A stretch of DNA of 64,000 nt from M3007 sp046160625 (GTDB taxonomy: Bacteria; Bacteroidota; Bacteroidia; Chitinophagales; Saprospiraceae): NCBI GenBank assembly GCA_046160625.1, contig JBJXGZ010000032.1, positions 97,774-161,773 on the forward strand, given 5' to 3'. A program made the translations under genes and the position numbers. Shown one piece after another: positions 17,464 through 25,362 of the stretch. Within the stretch, counting starts at the first letter, position 1. Each line of letters starts with the position of its first letter. Below the pieces are notes generated by a model that had not been told where the DNA came from, searched no databases, and was given only the letters and a program-made list of their open reading frames with translations.

Positions 17464-18366
17464 TTAGTTTTTGATTTCGGCAGTTGCCAAATTGGGTTGA
17501 GCCATTAAATATGCGTAGATGGCCTGCAACTGATCGTCCTCATAATTGCCGAGTTCTTTCCAGGGCATGAACTTGTTGTTGAGTTCTTTACCCAAAGGGG
17601 TGACACCCGTTCGCATTGTTTTTACAAAACCCTCCCCACCCCAACTTGACAAACTGCCTCCGGGGGTAAGATTTGGCCCCATAGGCGCCTCAGGATTGGG
17701 GTCTTTCCCGCCATTGAGTTGAGGACCATGACAGCTTCGGCAACCGCTGATTTTTACCAGGTAGTTGCCATATTCAGCAGTAGCACCCCGTTGCGGTGCG
17801 TAGTGAGCAGGCTTCATGTGATCTATTGTTTCTGCATTCAGCGCATCGCCAAATGCGCCTATTTGGAAAAGAATATCGCATAAGAAAGTGGTCTTGGGCG
17901 ACCCCCAGGATTGCTCCACGGCTGGAAGCGTTTTCAAATAAGCGATGATCTGGCCAATGTGCTCATCGCTCATGTACTGAAAGTCTTTGGATGGCATAAT
18001 GAGCAGTGGCCGACCGTCTTTGGCAACGCCGTGACGGATCGCCCGGTCCCAATCCAGATCGGTATAAGGTTTACCTGCACCCCCGGGGGTCAGGTTAGGA
18101 GCGTTGATGGTGCCCAGGTCAGGCGAATTGAAAAACTCGGTACCCGCCAAGTTTTCTCCATGGCAATTGGAACACAGTACAGCAGCCCATTTCTGTCCGG
18201 CTTCGATGGAGGCCGAATCTGAAGGAATTGGGATAGATTTAGGCTGAACCTCGTATTTTTCGGCGAGCCGGTTTTGGGCTGTGCTGCTGAGATAAAACGC
18301 TGTTCCTGTAGCCACCAGAAAGAGCAAGGCGAGGATCCCCCCAGTCCATTTGAGTATCTTTTTCAT
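17464..18366 (-). CDS. Di-haem c-type cytochrome, membrane anchored
   Basis: This 300-residue protein has an N-terminal anchor (LKWTGGILALLFLVATGTAFYL) and two haem-attachment sites, CSNCH and CRSCH, each in a cytochrome c domain with the phrase NLTPGG downstream (APNLTPGGAGKPYTDLDWDRAI and MGPNLTPGGSLSSW). A Met ligand in each half is likely (LIMPSKDFQYMSDEHIGQIIAYL and KFMPWKELGNYEDDQLQAIYAYL). Such cytochromes pass electrons in the periplasm. Here it lies among a dioxygenase and cupins and may serve an oxidation pathway. The ATG at 18366 is chosen because a typical signal follows it. Confidence 0.92.
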   Translation of the reverse strand: MKKILKWTGGILALLFLVATGTAFYLSSTAQNRLAEKYEVQPKSIPIPSDSASIEAGQKWAAVLCSNCHGENLAGTEFFNSPDLGTINAPNLTPGGAGKPYTDLDWDRAIRHGVAKDGRPLLIMPSKDFQYMSDEHIGQIIAYLKTLPAVEQSWGSPKTTFLCDILFQIGAFGDALNAETIDHMKPAHYAPQRGATAEYGNYLVKISGCRSCHGPQLNGGKDPNPEAPMGPNLTPGGSLSSWGGEGFVKTMRTGVTPLGKELNNKFMPWKELGNYEDDQLQAIYAYLMAQPNLATAEIKN

Positions 18367-18464
18367 GTTGTAGAAGAGAGTTTTATGTAAAAAACTGGTG
18401 ATTGAGGGAATTGAAGTGACCAGCACTCAAATCCCCAATCCACCGATAACCAGATCAAGTTTGC

Positions 18465-19058
18465 TCAATTGACCGTGACGGCTTGACCCTGACGAACAGT
18501 CTGACGCGATTGCGACAGGGTTTCGGGCAGCGGCACTTTTTTAGCCGCGCCAGTCATCTTTGCAATGCCTGCCCCAATCCCAAAGATTACATCCTGAAGC
18601 CAATAGGGCATCCCGGCAAAGCGATATTCATGGCGCAATTTGTAGAACATATACATCGCAGGCAGTATGGACATCTTATCCCAATCGCCGCCATTTTTCA
18701 TGGCGTCCTCGCCCATGGTTTGCAGCATCCATTCGGTATTGAGTGCTGGCTCGTACCAGAATTTGGCCACCAATGGCTCGGTCGCGCTGCCGTTGATAAA
18801 GGAGTGCGACTCCCCGGGTTGAACCAGGATTGTTTCCCCGGCTTGAGCAACAACTTCCTTACCATTTACAATGGCTACCATCCGGCCACTTATGACTTCA
18901 AAGCCTTCTGTTTGAAGCATGTGTTTGTGCGCACCAGGTCCTTTTTTACCAGCACCAATGGTCATAATGCCTTCGCTGCGTTGGCCGTTGCTGCGCTCGC
19001 GGGCGTCGTTAAATTCGAGTTTCTCCCCAATTTTGAGGAGATCAATTGCTTTTTTCAT
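18465..19058 (-). CDS. Cupin-domain protein with hydrophobic C-terminal tail (cupin 2)
   Basis: This 197-residue protein has a cupin core (GAHKHMLQTEGFEVISGRM for motif 1 and AGETILVQPGESHSFINGS for motif 2) and then a helical C-terminal half. WLQDVIFGIGAGIAKMTG in that half matches the tail layout of cupin 1 (16916-17452), so the two are probably divergent duplicates. It begins MKKAIDLLKIGEKLEF with no signal peptide. The ATG at 19058 is preferred to one 51 nt upstream, because the extra residues are translated spacer. It lies in the leftward cluster with cytochrome c and dioxygenase. Confidence 0.8.
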   Translation of the reverse strand: MKKAIDLLKIGEKLEFNDARERSNGQRSEGIMTIGAGKKGPGAHKHMLQTEGFEVISGRMVAIVNGKEVVAQAGETILVQPGESHSFINGSATEPLVAKFWYEPALNTEWMLQTMGEDAMKNGGDWDKMSILPAMYMFYKLRHEYRFAGMPYWLQDVIFGIGAGIAKMTGAAKKVPLPETLSQSRQTVRQGQAVTVN

Positions 19059-19083
19059 AAAGAGGTAAATTTTAAATGTTGTG

Positions 19084-19120
19084 TAATTGACGGGGTGACT
19101 CGAAGTCACCCCGTCAATTA
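19084..19120. repeat. Perfect 17-bp hairpin H
   Basis: The arms 19084-19100 and 19104-19120 (TAATTGACGGGGTGACT) pair perfectly around a CGA loop. The hairpin lies 10 nt past the ScyD/E-like gene's stop on the minus strand and 26 nt before the cupin 2 start. It may act as a terminator or processing site between them. Confidence 0.85.
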
Positions 19121-19129
19121 ATCAGGGTG

Positions 19130-20410
19130 CTATTTCAAGATCAATTTTTTCGTTTTCAGACCCGTTTTCGTCCGAATATCTACCCAGTAAATGCCCGCGG
19201 GCTGATTTTGACATTGCCATAAAGTGTTATGCACACCAGCCTCCAGAGTGCCCATGTTTTTGGAAAAAATGGTATTGCCTATTACATCCAGCACTCGGAT
19301 TTGCACGGGCGATGCAGTTTTCAAAGAAAAATCAAGGCGCACAAAATCCACCGCAGGATTGGGCGAAAGGCTTAAATCAGTCAAGTCGCTCGCTTGCTCA
19401 TAGGCATCCGAGACCGCGTCATCAAATCGCAATACGCGGCCTGAACCGAGTTCCGCAACATAGAGATTCCCTTGCCCGTCCAATGCCATGCCCGGCGAGA
19501 GGTCAAAATTTTCGGCAATTACCGCACGCGAACCGTCGGGGCGCAAACGCCATACTTTGGAAGAATTGGGCGCGAAATTGAAGATGCTGAGGTCAAAAGT
19601 GCCGATCTGCAAGGCGTACAAATCACCGGTATTGGGATTCAGAATCAAATCGGTCAACATGGTAAAACCTGTGGCATGGGTGCTGACTACACCGTTTGCA
19701 CTAACTTCAAATATGGAAGCAGTACCTTCCAAGAATGGAAAACCAGTGAGGTTGCACACATAAAAACCGCCGCCTGGTTTTGCGATGATCCGTGTTGGAA
19801 CCGCATCATAAAATGGCGGGCCTACCGGCGTTGGGTTGGAGATCGGATCAAATTTGCAGAACACTGAGCGCTGCCCTGAAGCATCCACCTTTACGATACC
19901 GTTGAACCCGGCATCTGCAAGGAACCAATTGCCATTAGCGTCTACGACTCCGGTGTAAGGATTGGAGTCTGGCATATTGGGTGGCTGGTTTTGATAGACA
20001 AAATCGGCAATGATTACCGAGCCAACGGTATCATTTACAGTAAGCGGTTGTGATTGGCCAGGTGTAAAGCCCGTCAGGTCAAAGACCAAAACGCCACCGT
20101 TAAGAGGCGAGAAGACTCCCAGTTTGTTGTTTGGCAAAGCTATGGTATGCCAAGGGCCGACGCTTTCCTGGCTGATGGTGTCAAAAAAAGCAGGTAGTCC
20201 AACGATTACCGGGAGCAAAGTGCCATCTGCCAGAAGGATCGAAACTGCACCGTCATCGAACCCGTAGCCTGATTCCACGACCCACAATCGGCCCTGAGCA
20301 TCGAATTCCAGCCCATTTGGTAGGCGAAGACTATCGGCTACGACGGTGTAAGTTTGAGCGGAAACGAGGTTTCCAATAAAAATGAAAAGTAGAAAAAAGA
20401 AGGTTCTCAT
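19130..20410 (-). CDS. ScyD/ScyE-like beta-propeller protein with T9SS sorting domain
   Basis: This 426-residue secreted protein has a signal peptide (FFFLLFIFIGNLVSAQ), a propeller of about 320 residues with strands such as LPNGLEFDAQGRLWVVESGYG, NGNWFLADAGFNGIVKVD and DGQGNLYVAELGSGRVLRFD, and a C-terminal T9SS type A sorting domain (LSLSPNPAVDFVRLDFSL to YWVDIRTKTGLKTKKLILK). The middle resembles ScyD/ScyE family proteins. Export is through the inner membrane by Sec and across the outer membrane by T9SS. The ligand is unknown. It is the first gene of the leftward cluster that leads to cupin 2, cytochrome c and dioxygenase. Confidence 0.85.
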   Translation of the reverse strand: MRTFFFLLFIFIGNLVSAQTYTVVADSLRLPNGLEFDAQGRLWVVESGYGFDDGAVSILLADGTLLPVIVGLPAFFDTISQESVGPWHTIALPNNKLGVFSPLNGGVLVFDLTGFTPGQSQPLTVNDTVGSVIIADFVYQNQPPNMPDSNPYTGVVDANGNWFLADAGFNGIVKVDASGQRSVFCKFDPISNPTPVGPPFYDAVPTRIIAKPGGGFYVCNLTGFPFLEGTASIFEVSANGVVSTHATGFTMLTDLILNPNTGDLYALQIGTFDLSIFNFAPNSSKVWRLRPDGSRAVIAENFDLSPGMALDGQGNLYVAELGSGRVLRFDDAVSDAYEQASDLTDLSLSPNPAVDFVRLDFSLKTASPVQIRVLDVIGNTIFSKNMGTLEAGVHNTLWQCQNQPAGIYWVDIRTKTGLKTKKLILK

Positions 20411-20449
20411 GTTAAAATATGGTTTTGAAAGAAATGAACAATAGGGGGG

Positions 20450-20480
20450 AACCTCGTAGGTTTTAGAAACCTACGAGGTT
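20450..20480. repeat. CCTCGTAGG hairpin I
   Basis: AACCTCGTAGGTTT (20450-20463) and its complement (20467-20480) form a 14-bp perfect stem. The same word forms hairpin N at 34460-34492, 14 kb away, so this is a dispersed family. Confidence 0.85.
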
Positions 20481-20503
20481 TGGGCGAGTTCTTTTAGCAA
20501 GGC

Positions 20504-21010
20504 TTAATTGCCCATTTCCGGCATCGGGATCACTGGCGTAATCGAATCAAATTCGAGTTTCCATACGCCCTTGATTTTGCGCAGAACAGCCATGCCCTTG
20601 GTTTTGCCGCCCAATTGCTGGCCGCCGACTTTGATGTCGGCTTCCGAATCCCATACGGCCAGGGCGATGTCGTTGGAGAGCATGCGCACCAGCACGTTCG
20701 AGTATTTGAACTTGGGGGCTTCGTCGGCGACTTTCATAAAACCGTCCCAACCTTCACGGAGGGCTTTTTTGCCGAAAGTGATGTTGCCGTCAGGTCCGAT
20801 TTCGGTGGCTTCCTCAGTGTAGGCAGCCCAGCCAGCTTCCACGTTACCGCCAGGCATGAATGCATCATAGGCTGATTTAATGGCCGAATGGACTGCGTTG
20901 GCATTGGCGTTGGAAGAGCCGCTGGCGCCCCAAATTCCGCCTTGCGGCTGGGCAGACATTTTGACTGCAAATAGTAGCAGTATAGCGGTGCTAAAAATGA
21001 AGTTTTTCAT
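20504..21010 (-). CDS. SnoaL-like (NTF2-fold) secreted protein, copy 2
   Basis: This 168-residue protein has a Sec signal (FIFSTAILLLFAVKMSAQ) and an NTF2-like domain: SAIKSAYDAFMPGGNVEAGWA, EATEIGPDGNITFGKKALREGWDGFM, and an end of WKLEFDSITPVIPMPEMGN. It is a paralogue of 21354-21854, with the same layout and near-identical C-terminal motif (TPVVPMPDMGK there). SnoaL-like proteins are small cyclases, isomerases or ligand binders. The catalytic activity here is unknown. It is downstream of the decayed small-protein copy, so the gene pair appears duplicated in tandem. Confidence 0.82.
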   Translation of the reverse strand: MKNFIFSTAILLLFAVKMSAQPQGGIWGASGSSNANANAVHSAIKSAYDAFMPGGNVEAGWAAYTEEATEIGPDGNITFGKKALREGWDGFMKVADEAPKFKYSNVLVRMLSNDIALAVWDSEADIKVGGQQLGGKTKGMAVLRKIKGVWKLEFDSITPVIPMPEMGN

Positions 21011-21121
21011 AGTGTGAAAGAAAGTTTAGAATGGTGAAAAAAAGTTATAGCATTGACATTCTGCACCGGCAACCAATGCAGTTTTGTATTCAAAGTCAAT
21101 AATTTAAGAGAGGAGATAATC

Positions 21122-21156
21122 GAGACCTATAAGGTTTTGAAAACCTTATAGGTCTC
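21122..21156. repeat. CCTATAAGG hairpin J
   Basis: The arms 21122-21138 and 21140-21156 are perfect 17-mers around GACCTATAAGGTTTT. The same word appears in hairpin L (29274-29314). The hairpin separates the decayed small-protein copy from the second SnoaL-like gene. Confidence 0.85.
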
Positions 21157-21165
21157 TGCCTTCAG

Positions 21166-21309
21166 TTAAGGATACACCGTGCGGTGCGCCTGCATCAGCA
21201 AAATCATTTGACCGAGCTAGATCCGCTGGCTTTCGAATACCTGATACAGGCCCTCCAATACCTTGAAACTTGATATAGTGATGGCGCCAAAAAGATTCAA
21301 GAGGAGCAT
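21166..21309 (-). pseudogene. Decayed copy of the small membrane-protein gene at 21976-22170
   Basis: On the minus strand, in the frame starting ATG at 21309, the translation reads MLLLNLFGAITISSFKVLEG, then LYQVFESQRI, a TAG stop (21217-21219), then LGQMILLMQAHRTVYP and a TAA (21166-21168). This aligns along its length with LLLSLFGTVAMTSLDALTDI, YSVFKTQW and SLMQPHRTVFPH of the intact gene. The 5' part is missing or shifted, with a TGA just upstream in this frame. The amber codon makes it a pseudogene. The DNA similarity is strongest at the 3' end (CACCGTGCGGTGC). Confidence 0.75.
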
Positions 21310-21353
21310 CGCGCTTCATAATCCTGACGTTTGACACAAGCTCAAGCGAAATT

Positions 21354-21854
21354 TTACTTGCCCATATCAGGCATCGGCACTACAGGGGTAAGCGTGATGA
21401 GATCCGCCAGCCATTTGCCGTTTGATTTTTTGAGCACCACGGCAGTAGTTATTTTTTCAACTTTCGTTTGGTTGCCAAAATTGATGGTATTCTCCTCTGT
21501 GTAGGTGGATAGGATCACATCTGGCGCCAGATAACGGTTTTGAGTGCCAAGATTTTTGGTTTCATACTTATCAGGCTTAGGCTGGCTTTTCAGGAATTCC
21601 ATATACCCTTTAATGTTGGCGACCACATTGGCACGGCCTCGGGTAAGGTTCCCTTCTGGTGTAATTTGTTCTGCATCCTCGGTAAGCAAGGCCTCAATAC
21701 CAGAAGCATCCATTTTTTCAAAGGCCGACATAAAATCAGTGTAGCATGCTTCGATACCTTTTTGATCGGCGGCGGAGATGGTTTGAGCTTGGAGGGTTTG
21801 GGCAAGAAGTGCGAATACACAGAAAGCAAAGAGGTTGAACAAAAAGTTTTTCAT
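21354..21854 (-). CDS. SnoaL-like (NTF2-fold) secreted protein, copy 1
   Basis: This 166-residue protein has a signal peptide (NLFAFCVFALLAQTLQAQ) and an NTF2-like fold: ADQKGIEACYTDFMSAFEKM, ASGIEALLTEDAEQITPEG, VEKITTAVVLKKSNGKWLAD and the conserved end ITLTPVVPMPDMGK. It is the paralogue of 20504-21010. A small membrane-protein gene lies 121 nt upstream on the same strand, and the decayed copy of that small gene precedes the other paralogue. No activity can be assigned. It is probably periplasmic. Confidence 0.82.
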   Translation of the reverse strand: MKNFLFNLFAFCVFALLAQTLQAQTISAADQKGIEACYTDFMSAFEKMDASGIEALLTEDAEQITPEGNLTRGRANVVANIKGYMEFLKSQPKPDKYETKNLGTQNRYLAPDVILSTYTEENTINFGNQTKVEKITTAVVLKKSNGKWLADLITLTPVVPMPDMGK

Positions 21855-21975
21855 TGTGAAAAGTTTTATTGTGAAAAGGATGTTGTAGTAACCCTGGTCG
21901 CCAGGCGACTCGGGTTTGTTTGAATGGAAAATGAGTATTTTGGAAATTTTTTAGCCGTCTTTATTTGGCAACCGG

Positions 21976-22170
21976 TTAGTGGGGAAACACCGTGCGGTGC
22001 GGCTGCATCAGCGAAAGGCTTTCGCCGAAGTTGTGCCACTGGGTTTTAAACACTGAATAAATGTCAGTTAAGGCATCAAGGCTGGTCATGGCTACTGTAC
22101 CAAAAAGGCTGAGCAATAGAATCACGCCAAGTAGGCTGCTGGAGGCTTTGAAAATGCTGGGCTTTTTCAT
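21976..22170 (-). CDS. Small membrane protein, 64 residues
   Basis: The protein MKKPSIFKASSSLLGVILLL (first 20 residues) continues with SLFGTVAMTSLDALTDIYSV and ends SLMQPHRTVFPH. It has one hydrophobic segment and a short exposed tail. The gene is supported by a decayed homologue at 21166-21309 whose similarity follows the codon frame. It sits upstream of the SnoaL-like gene on the same strand, presumably co-transcribed. A weak promoter box (GACCTTTG on the minus strand near 22220) lies upstream. I recognise no family. Confidence 0.6.
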   Translation of the reverse strand: MKKPSIFKASSSLLGVILLLSLFGTVAMTSLDALTDIYSVFKTQWHNFGESLSLMQPHRTVFPH

Positions 22171-22344
22171 CGGAGAATTTGTTTTGAAAGTGATTTTGTT
22201 TGTTCCGTTTGATGGTACAAAGGTCAGGGGGACAAAGGGGTCGGCGTATTGGCAGACCTGCGTAAAGTGTCTACGCAGATCTGCGTAATTTCAGGAAAAA
22301 AGAGGTAAAACCAGTTTTGGAAACTTAAGTCGTCCCGAATAATC

Positions 22345-23290
22345 TCACAACCCAATCACCATCCCTTCCTCCGCAATCGAAAACCCAGCCTCTAGTACTT
22401 CTTTTTTTGCTTTTTCATACCAAAGCAGCGGGTTGGTGTGGTTGAGGTGGATGAAGGTCACTTTCTTTTTTTCGGTGGCAAGTTCCGTGGAGAAACGCTG
22501 CATGGTCTCTGATACAAACGGGTGGGGAACTTCTTTAATGGCGCGGCCCTGCAATTCACCGTCTTTGAAAAAGGTGGCATCGAGTAAGGCATAGTCAACC
22601 CCCTTAACCTCGGAAACGATATCACGCGGCCATTTTTCCCATTTGTCAATGTCGGGGATGAAAATCGCTTTTTTTCGCGGCGTTTCGATGTGGTAACCGA
22701 CCGTTTCAGAAAATTCATCGCGGTGCGGAACGAGGAAGGGGGTGATGCGCAGGTCGACAGTAAGTTGTACAGAGCTGTCGGCGCGGAGTGGCTGTAAATC
22801 AATGTTTTGGAGTTGCACCAATTGACTCCAGGGCCCGTCCTCCCGCAGGAATTTTTCCATGCGCGGCATGGCCCAAACCGGGAGCATTTTTTGCGCCCAT
22901 GACCTCACGACCCAACTGCATCAGGCCCGTGTAATGTCCAATGTGTGCGTGGGTGATAAATATGCCATCGGGGGTGCGTTTGTCCGGCATTCGGGATGCC
23001 TGTTGCAGGCTTCGCCATTGCTCAGCAAAGGCGGGTGTTGCTTCCAGTATAAATACCTTTCCGGCTTTGGGATCCACGAGGCCCAGACAAACGGGGAGTT
23101 TGGGTTGTTGCTTGCCGGAATACACCAATTTACAGCATTCACGTTGGCAACCCGCGTGCGGATAACCGCCGTCCTGGGTGATGCCGAGGACGATCAGAAA
23201 GCAGTTGTCTTTTGAAGTGGGTGTAGAAACGCGATATCTGCCTGAGATACAGGCGCAGAGGAATAGAAGTAGAAGAAAATGGAATTTCAT
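22345..23290 (-). pseudogene. PqqB-like metallo-beta-lactamase-fold hydrolase, frameshifted
   Basis: Two overlapping minus-strand frames together encode one protein. The first (from ATG 23290) has a lipoprotein-like signal (FHFLLLLFLCACISG), GITQDGGYPHAGC and the metal motif THAHIGHYTGLMQLGREVMG, then loses the family pattern after GAK. The second continues it from KMLPVWAMPRMEKFLREDGP to the stop at 22345. They meet at a homopolymer of six A on the coding strand (22887-22892), where a seventh A would restore one frame. The family is MBL-fold proteins related to PqqB. The HxHxDH motif has Gly for Asp. It is either a real frameshift or a sequencing error. Confidence 0.8.
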
Positions 23291-23296
23291 GGACTG

Positions 23297-23430
23297 TTTT
23301 TTTGACAGGATCAACAGGGTTTACAGGATCGCGTCGGCTTCGCCGACTAGGTGCGGGCAAAAACTTCGGTGTTACATCGTCAGCGAAGCCGACATTATCC
23401 TGTAAATCCTGTTGATCCTGTCAAAAAAAA
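23297..23430. repeat. CAGGAT-family inverted repeat (hairpin K)
   Basis: The outer words at 23297-23330 and 23397-23430 are TTTGACAGGATCAACAGG-like. The inner arms carry GTCGGCTTCGC and its complement. The order of the CAACAGG and TTTACAGGAT words is exchanged relative to hairpins C, O and R, and both arms carry the exchange. It overlaps the upstream region of the frameshifted hydrolase. Confidence 0.8.
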
Positions 23431-23510
23431 TCGCATCCTCCAAAAAGGAGGCACGAATACCAAGCGCGGAGCCTACAAATAACCAAATCCCCAATTCCTC
23501 AAATCCCCAA

Positions 23511-24149
23511 TTAAACAAGTTTATTCCGCACAGCAAATTGCACTAAACCAGCAATTCCTTGCACTTCCAGTTTCTGGATAATATTGTTGCGGTGGGTATC
23601 CACAGTGCGCGGGCTGATGAATAGTTGCTGCCCGATTTCGGTGCTGCTGAGGCCCTGAGCCACCAGTTTAATGATCTCCATTTCACGGCTGGAGAGCAGT
23701 GCCAGGAGCGGCGCGTCGGGATTGTGGACCGGCTTGAGCAAGGTGAGTGTCACATCGCTGCTGAAGTAAGTATCGCCGGATGCGACCCGTTGGATGGCCT
23801 CGCTCAGTTCTTCCAAAGAGGTGTTTTTAAAGAGAAATCCGCTCACCCCTTCGGCTACGGCCTCTTCGATCAATGCCTTGTTTTGCAACATAGTGAGCAT
23901 GATAACCTTCACGCCAAGGAAGTCGCGTTTGATCTCAACGGTAGCTTCGAGGCCATTCATTAGGGGCATCTCGTAATCGAGCAGGGCGATGTTGGGCTTC
24001 GCGCCATTGCGGAGCAGTGCGACGGCTTCTTTGCCGTTGGCGGCTTCGCCCACGATTTCTACAAAATCGAGTTCTTCGAGCAAGGCGCGAAAGCCTTTTC
24101 GAACCAATTGGTGGTCGTCGGCGAGAAGGATTTTGATACTGTCAATCAT
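23511..24149 (-). CDS. NarL/FixJ-family response regulator
   Basis: This 212-residue protein has an N-terminal receiver domain (IKILLADDHQLVRKGFRALL with the acidic pair, phospho-acceptor Asp in NIALLDYEMPLMNG, and Lys in FLFKNTS) and a C-terminal LuxR-type HTH (LSSREMEIIKLVAQGLSSTE, then QQLFISPRTVDTHRNNIIQKL). It would be phosphorylated by a HisKA_3 kinase, and two such kinases lie just beyond the intervening ATPase gene. The start at 24149 (MIDSIKILL) is preferred over 24179, whose extra codons lie in the promoter palindrome. Confidence 0.93.
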   Translation of the reverse strand: MIDSIKILLADDHQLVRKGFRALLEELDFVEIVGEAANGKEAVALLRNGAKPNIALLDYEMPLMNGLEATVEIKRDFLGVKVIMLTMLQNKALIEEAVAEGVSGFLFKNTSLEELSEAIQRVASGDTYFSSDVTLTLLKPVHNPDAPLLALLSSREMEIIKLVAQGLSSTEIGQQLFISPRTVDTHRNNIIQKLEVQGIAGLVQFAVRNKLV

Positions 24150-24156
24150 AGTTTTT

Positions 24157-24186
24157 AATATTTTTGGATTACAATCCAAAAATATT
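24157..24186. promoter_or_regulatory. Perfect palindrome with -7-like boxes on both strands
   Basis: AATATTTTTGGATT (24157-24170) and its complement (24173-24186) form a perfect 14-bp inverted repeat around AC, between the divergent response-regulator and DUF4143 ATPase genes. TATTTTTG occurs on each strand inside it (24159-24166 on plus, 24184-24177 on minus). The minus copy lies 28 nt before the regulator ATG. It could be an operator bound by a dimer, or a symmetrical promoter. Confidence 0.55.
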
Positions 24187-24189
24187 ATG

Positions 24190-24197
24190 TATTTTTG
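24190..24197 (+). promoter_or_regulatory. -7 promoter box of the DUF4143 ATPase gene
   Basis: TATTTTTG matches TAnnTTTG and lies 20 nt before the ATG at 24218, next to the palindrome. Confidence 0.45.
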
Positions 24198-24217
24198 GGA
24201 AAGTTTTCCAACAAAAC

Positions 24218-25357
24218 ATGATTACTCGATTTTTAGAAGAAAAAATCAGGGCAAAATTAGGCTCTGAAAAAGCAATTCTACTTTTTGGAGCGCGGCAATT
24301 GGGCAAGACTACCTTGTTGAAGAGACTTTTTGTCCTTGACCCACGCACCCTTTGGCTCAATGGTGACGAGCCGGATGTACAAGCACTCTTTGACCAAGTA
24401 AACACTGCGCGCCTTAAAACTCTGTTCGCGGGTCGAAAGTACGTTGTGATTGACGAAGCACAACGCATCTCTGACATTGGACTTAAAATCAAATTGGTCA
24501 CGGACCAAATTCCAGAAGTACAAGTGGTGGCCACTGGTTCTTCCGCTTTTGAGCTGGCTAATAAAACGAACGAACCGCTCACAGGACGTAAGTGGGAGTA
24601 CCGGATATTCCCGCTATCCTTTGGTGAGATGGTTCAGCACCATGGCTTTTTGGAAGAGAAACGACATTTGCATGACCGCCTTATTTATGGCTATTACCCT
24701 GAAATCGTAACCCATCCAGGTGAAGAACGCGAGCGACTCAAAGTGCTGACGGACAGTTTTTTATACAAAGACATCCTTCTTTGGGAAAACATTATGAAGC
24801 CTGAAAAGCTCATCAGATTGATGCAGGCATTGGCTTTTCAGGTTGGCAATCAAGTGTCGTACAACGAACTGAGCAATTTGGTTGACTTGGATACAAAAAC
24901 AGTTGAGCGTTATGTCAACCTTTTGGAACAGGTTTTTATAGTGTTCCGCCTGGGTACTTTTAGCCGCAACCTTAGGAACGAATTGAAAAGCAGCCGCAAA
25001 ATTTATTTCTATGACAACGGAATCCGCAATGCGCTCATTGCTGGTTTCCAGCCTGTTGGGCTACGGCAAGACATTGGTGCGTTGTGGGAAAATTGGCTGA
25101 TGAGTGAACGGATGAAGTATCTGCATTATAACGGGGTATGGGCCAATAGCTTTTTCTGGAGAACAGCCCAACAACAAGAAATTGATTATGTGGAAGAAAA
25201 AGATGGCAAACTTGCTGCTTATGAGTTCAAATGGGGTACTTCTAAAAAAAATGCGATACCCAAATCTTTTACCGAAAAGTATAATCCCTCTGTACAAGCA
25301 GTGATAACTCCTGACAACTTCGAGACTTTTTTAGGGATGGACGAAGCCAAGGGTTGA
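24218..25357 (+). CDS. AAA-superfamily ATPase with DUF4143
   Basis: This 379-residue protein has an N-terminal AAA_14 domain with Walker A GARQLGKTTLLKRL and Walker B KYVVIDEAQRI, then a sensor-like stretch VVATGSSAFELANK. The C-terminal DUF4143 domain (about 200-340) ends in a nuclease-like segment with QQQEIDYVEEKDGKLAAYEF. These genes are very common accessory genes of unknown function in bacteria and are spread by transfer. It is the only plus-strand gene in the response-regulator/kinase block and ends 5 nt from the end of the first kinase gene, which suggests insertion into an existing two-component locus. Confidence 0.9.
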   Translation: MITRFLEEKIRAKLGSEKAILLFGARQLGKTTLLKRLFVLDPRTLWLNGDEPDVQALFDQVNTARLKTLFAGRKYVVIDEAQRISDIGLKIKLVTDQIPEVQVVATGSSAFELANKTNEPLTGRKWEYRIFPLSFGEMVQHHGFLEEKRHLHDRLIYGYYPEIVTHPGEERERLKVLTDSFLYKDILLWENIMKPEKLIRLMQALAFQVGNQVSYNELSNLVDLDTKTVERYVNLLEQVFIVFRLGTFSRNLRNELKSSRKIYFYDNGIRNALIAGFQPVGLRQDIGALWENWLMSERMKYLHYNGVWANSFFWRTAQQQEIDYVEEKDGKLAAYEFKWGTSKKNAIPKSFTEKYNPSVQAVITPDNFETFLGMDEAKG

Positions 25358-25362
25358 CCAAT

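Noticed and set aside
23297..23430. Insertion-sequence end or transposon terminal repeat
   Set aside because: No transposase and no target-site duplication was seen; the element belongs to the dispersed hairpin family.
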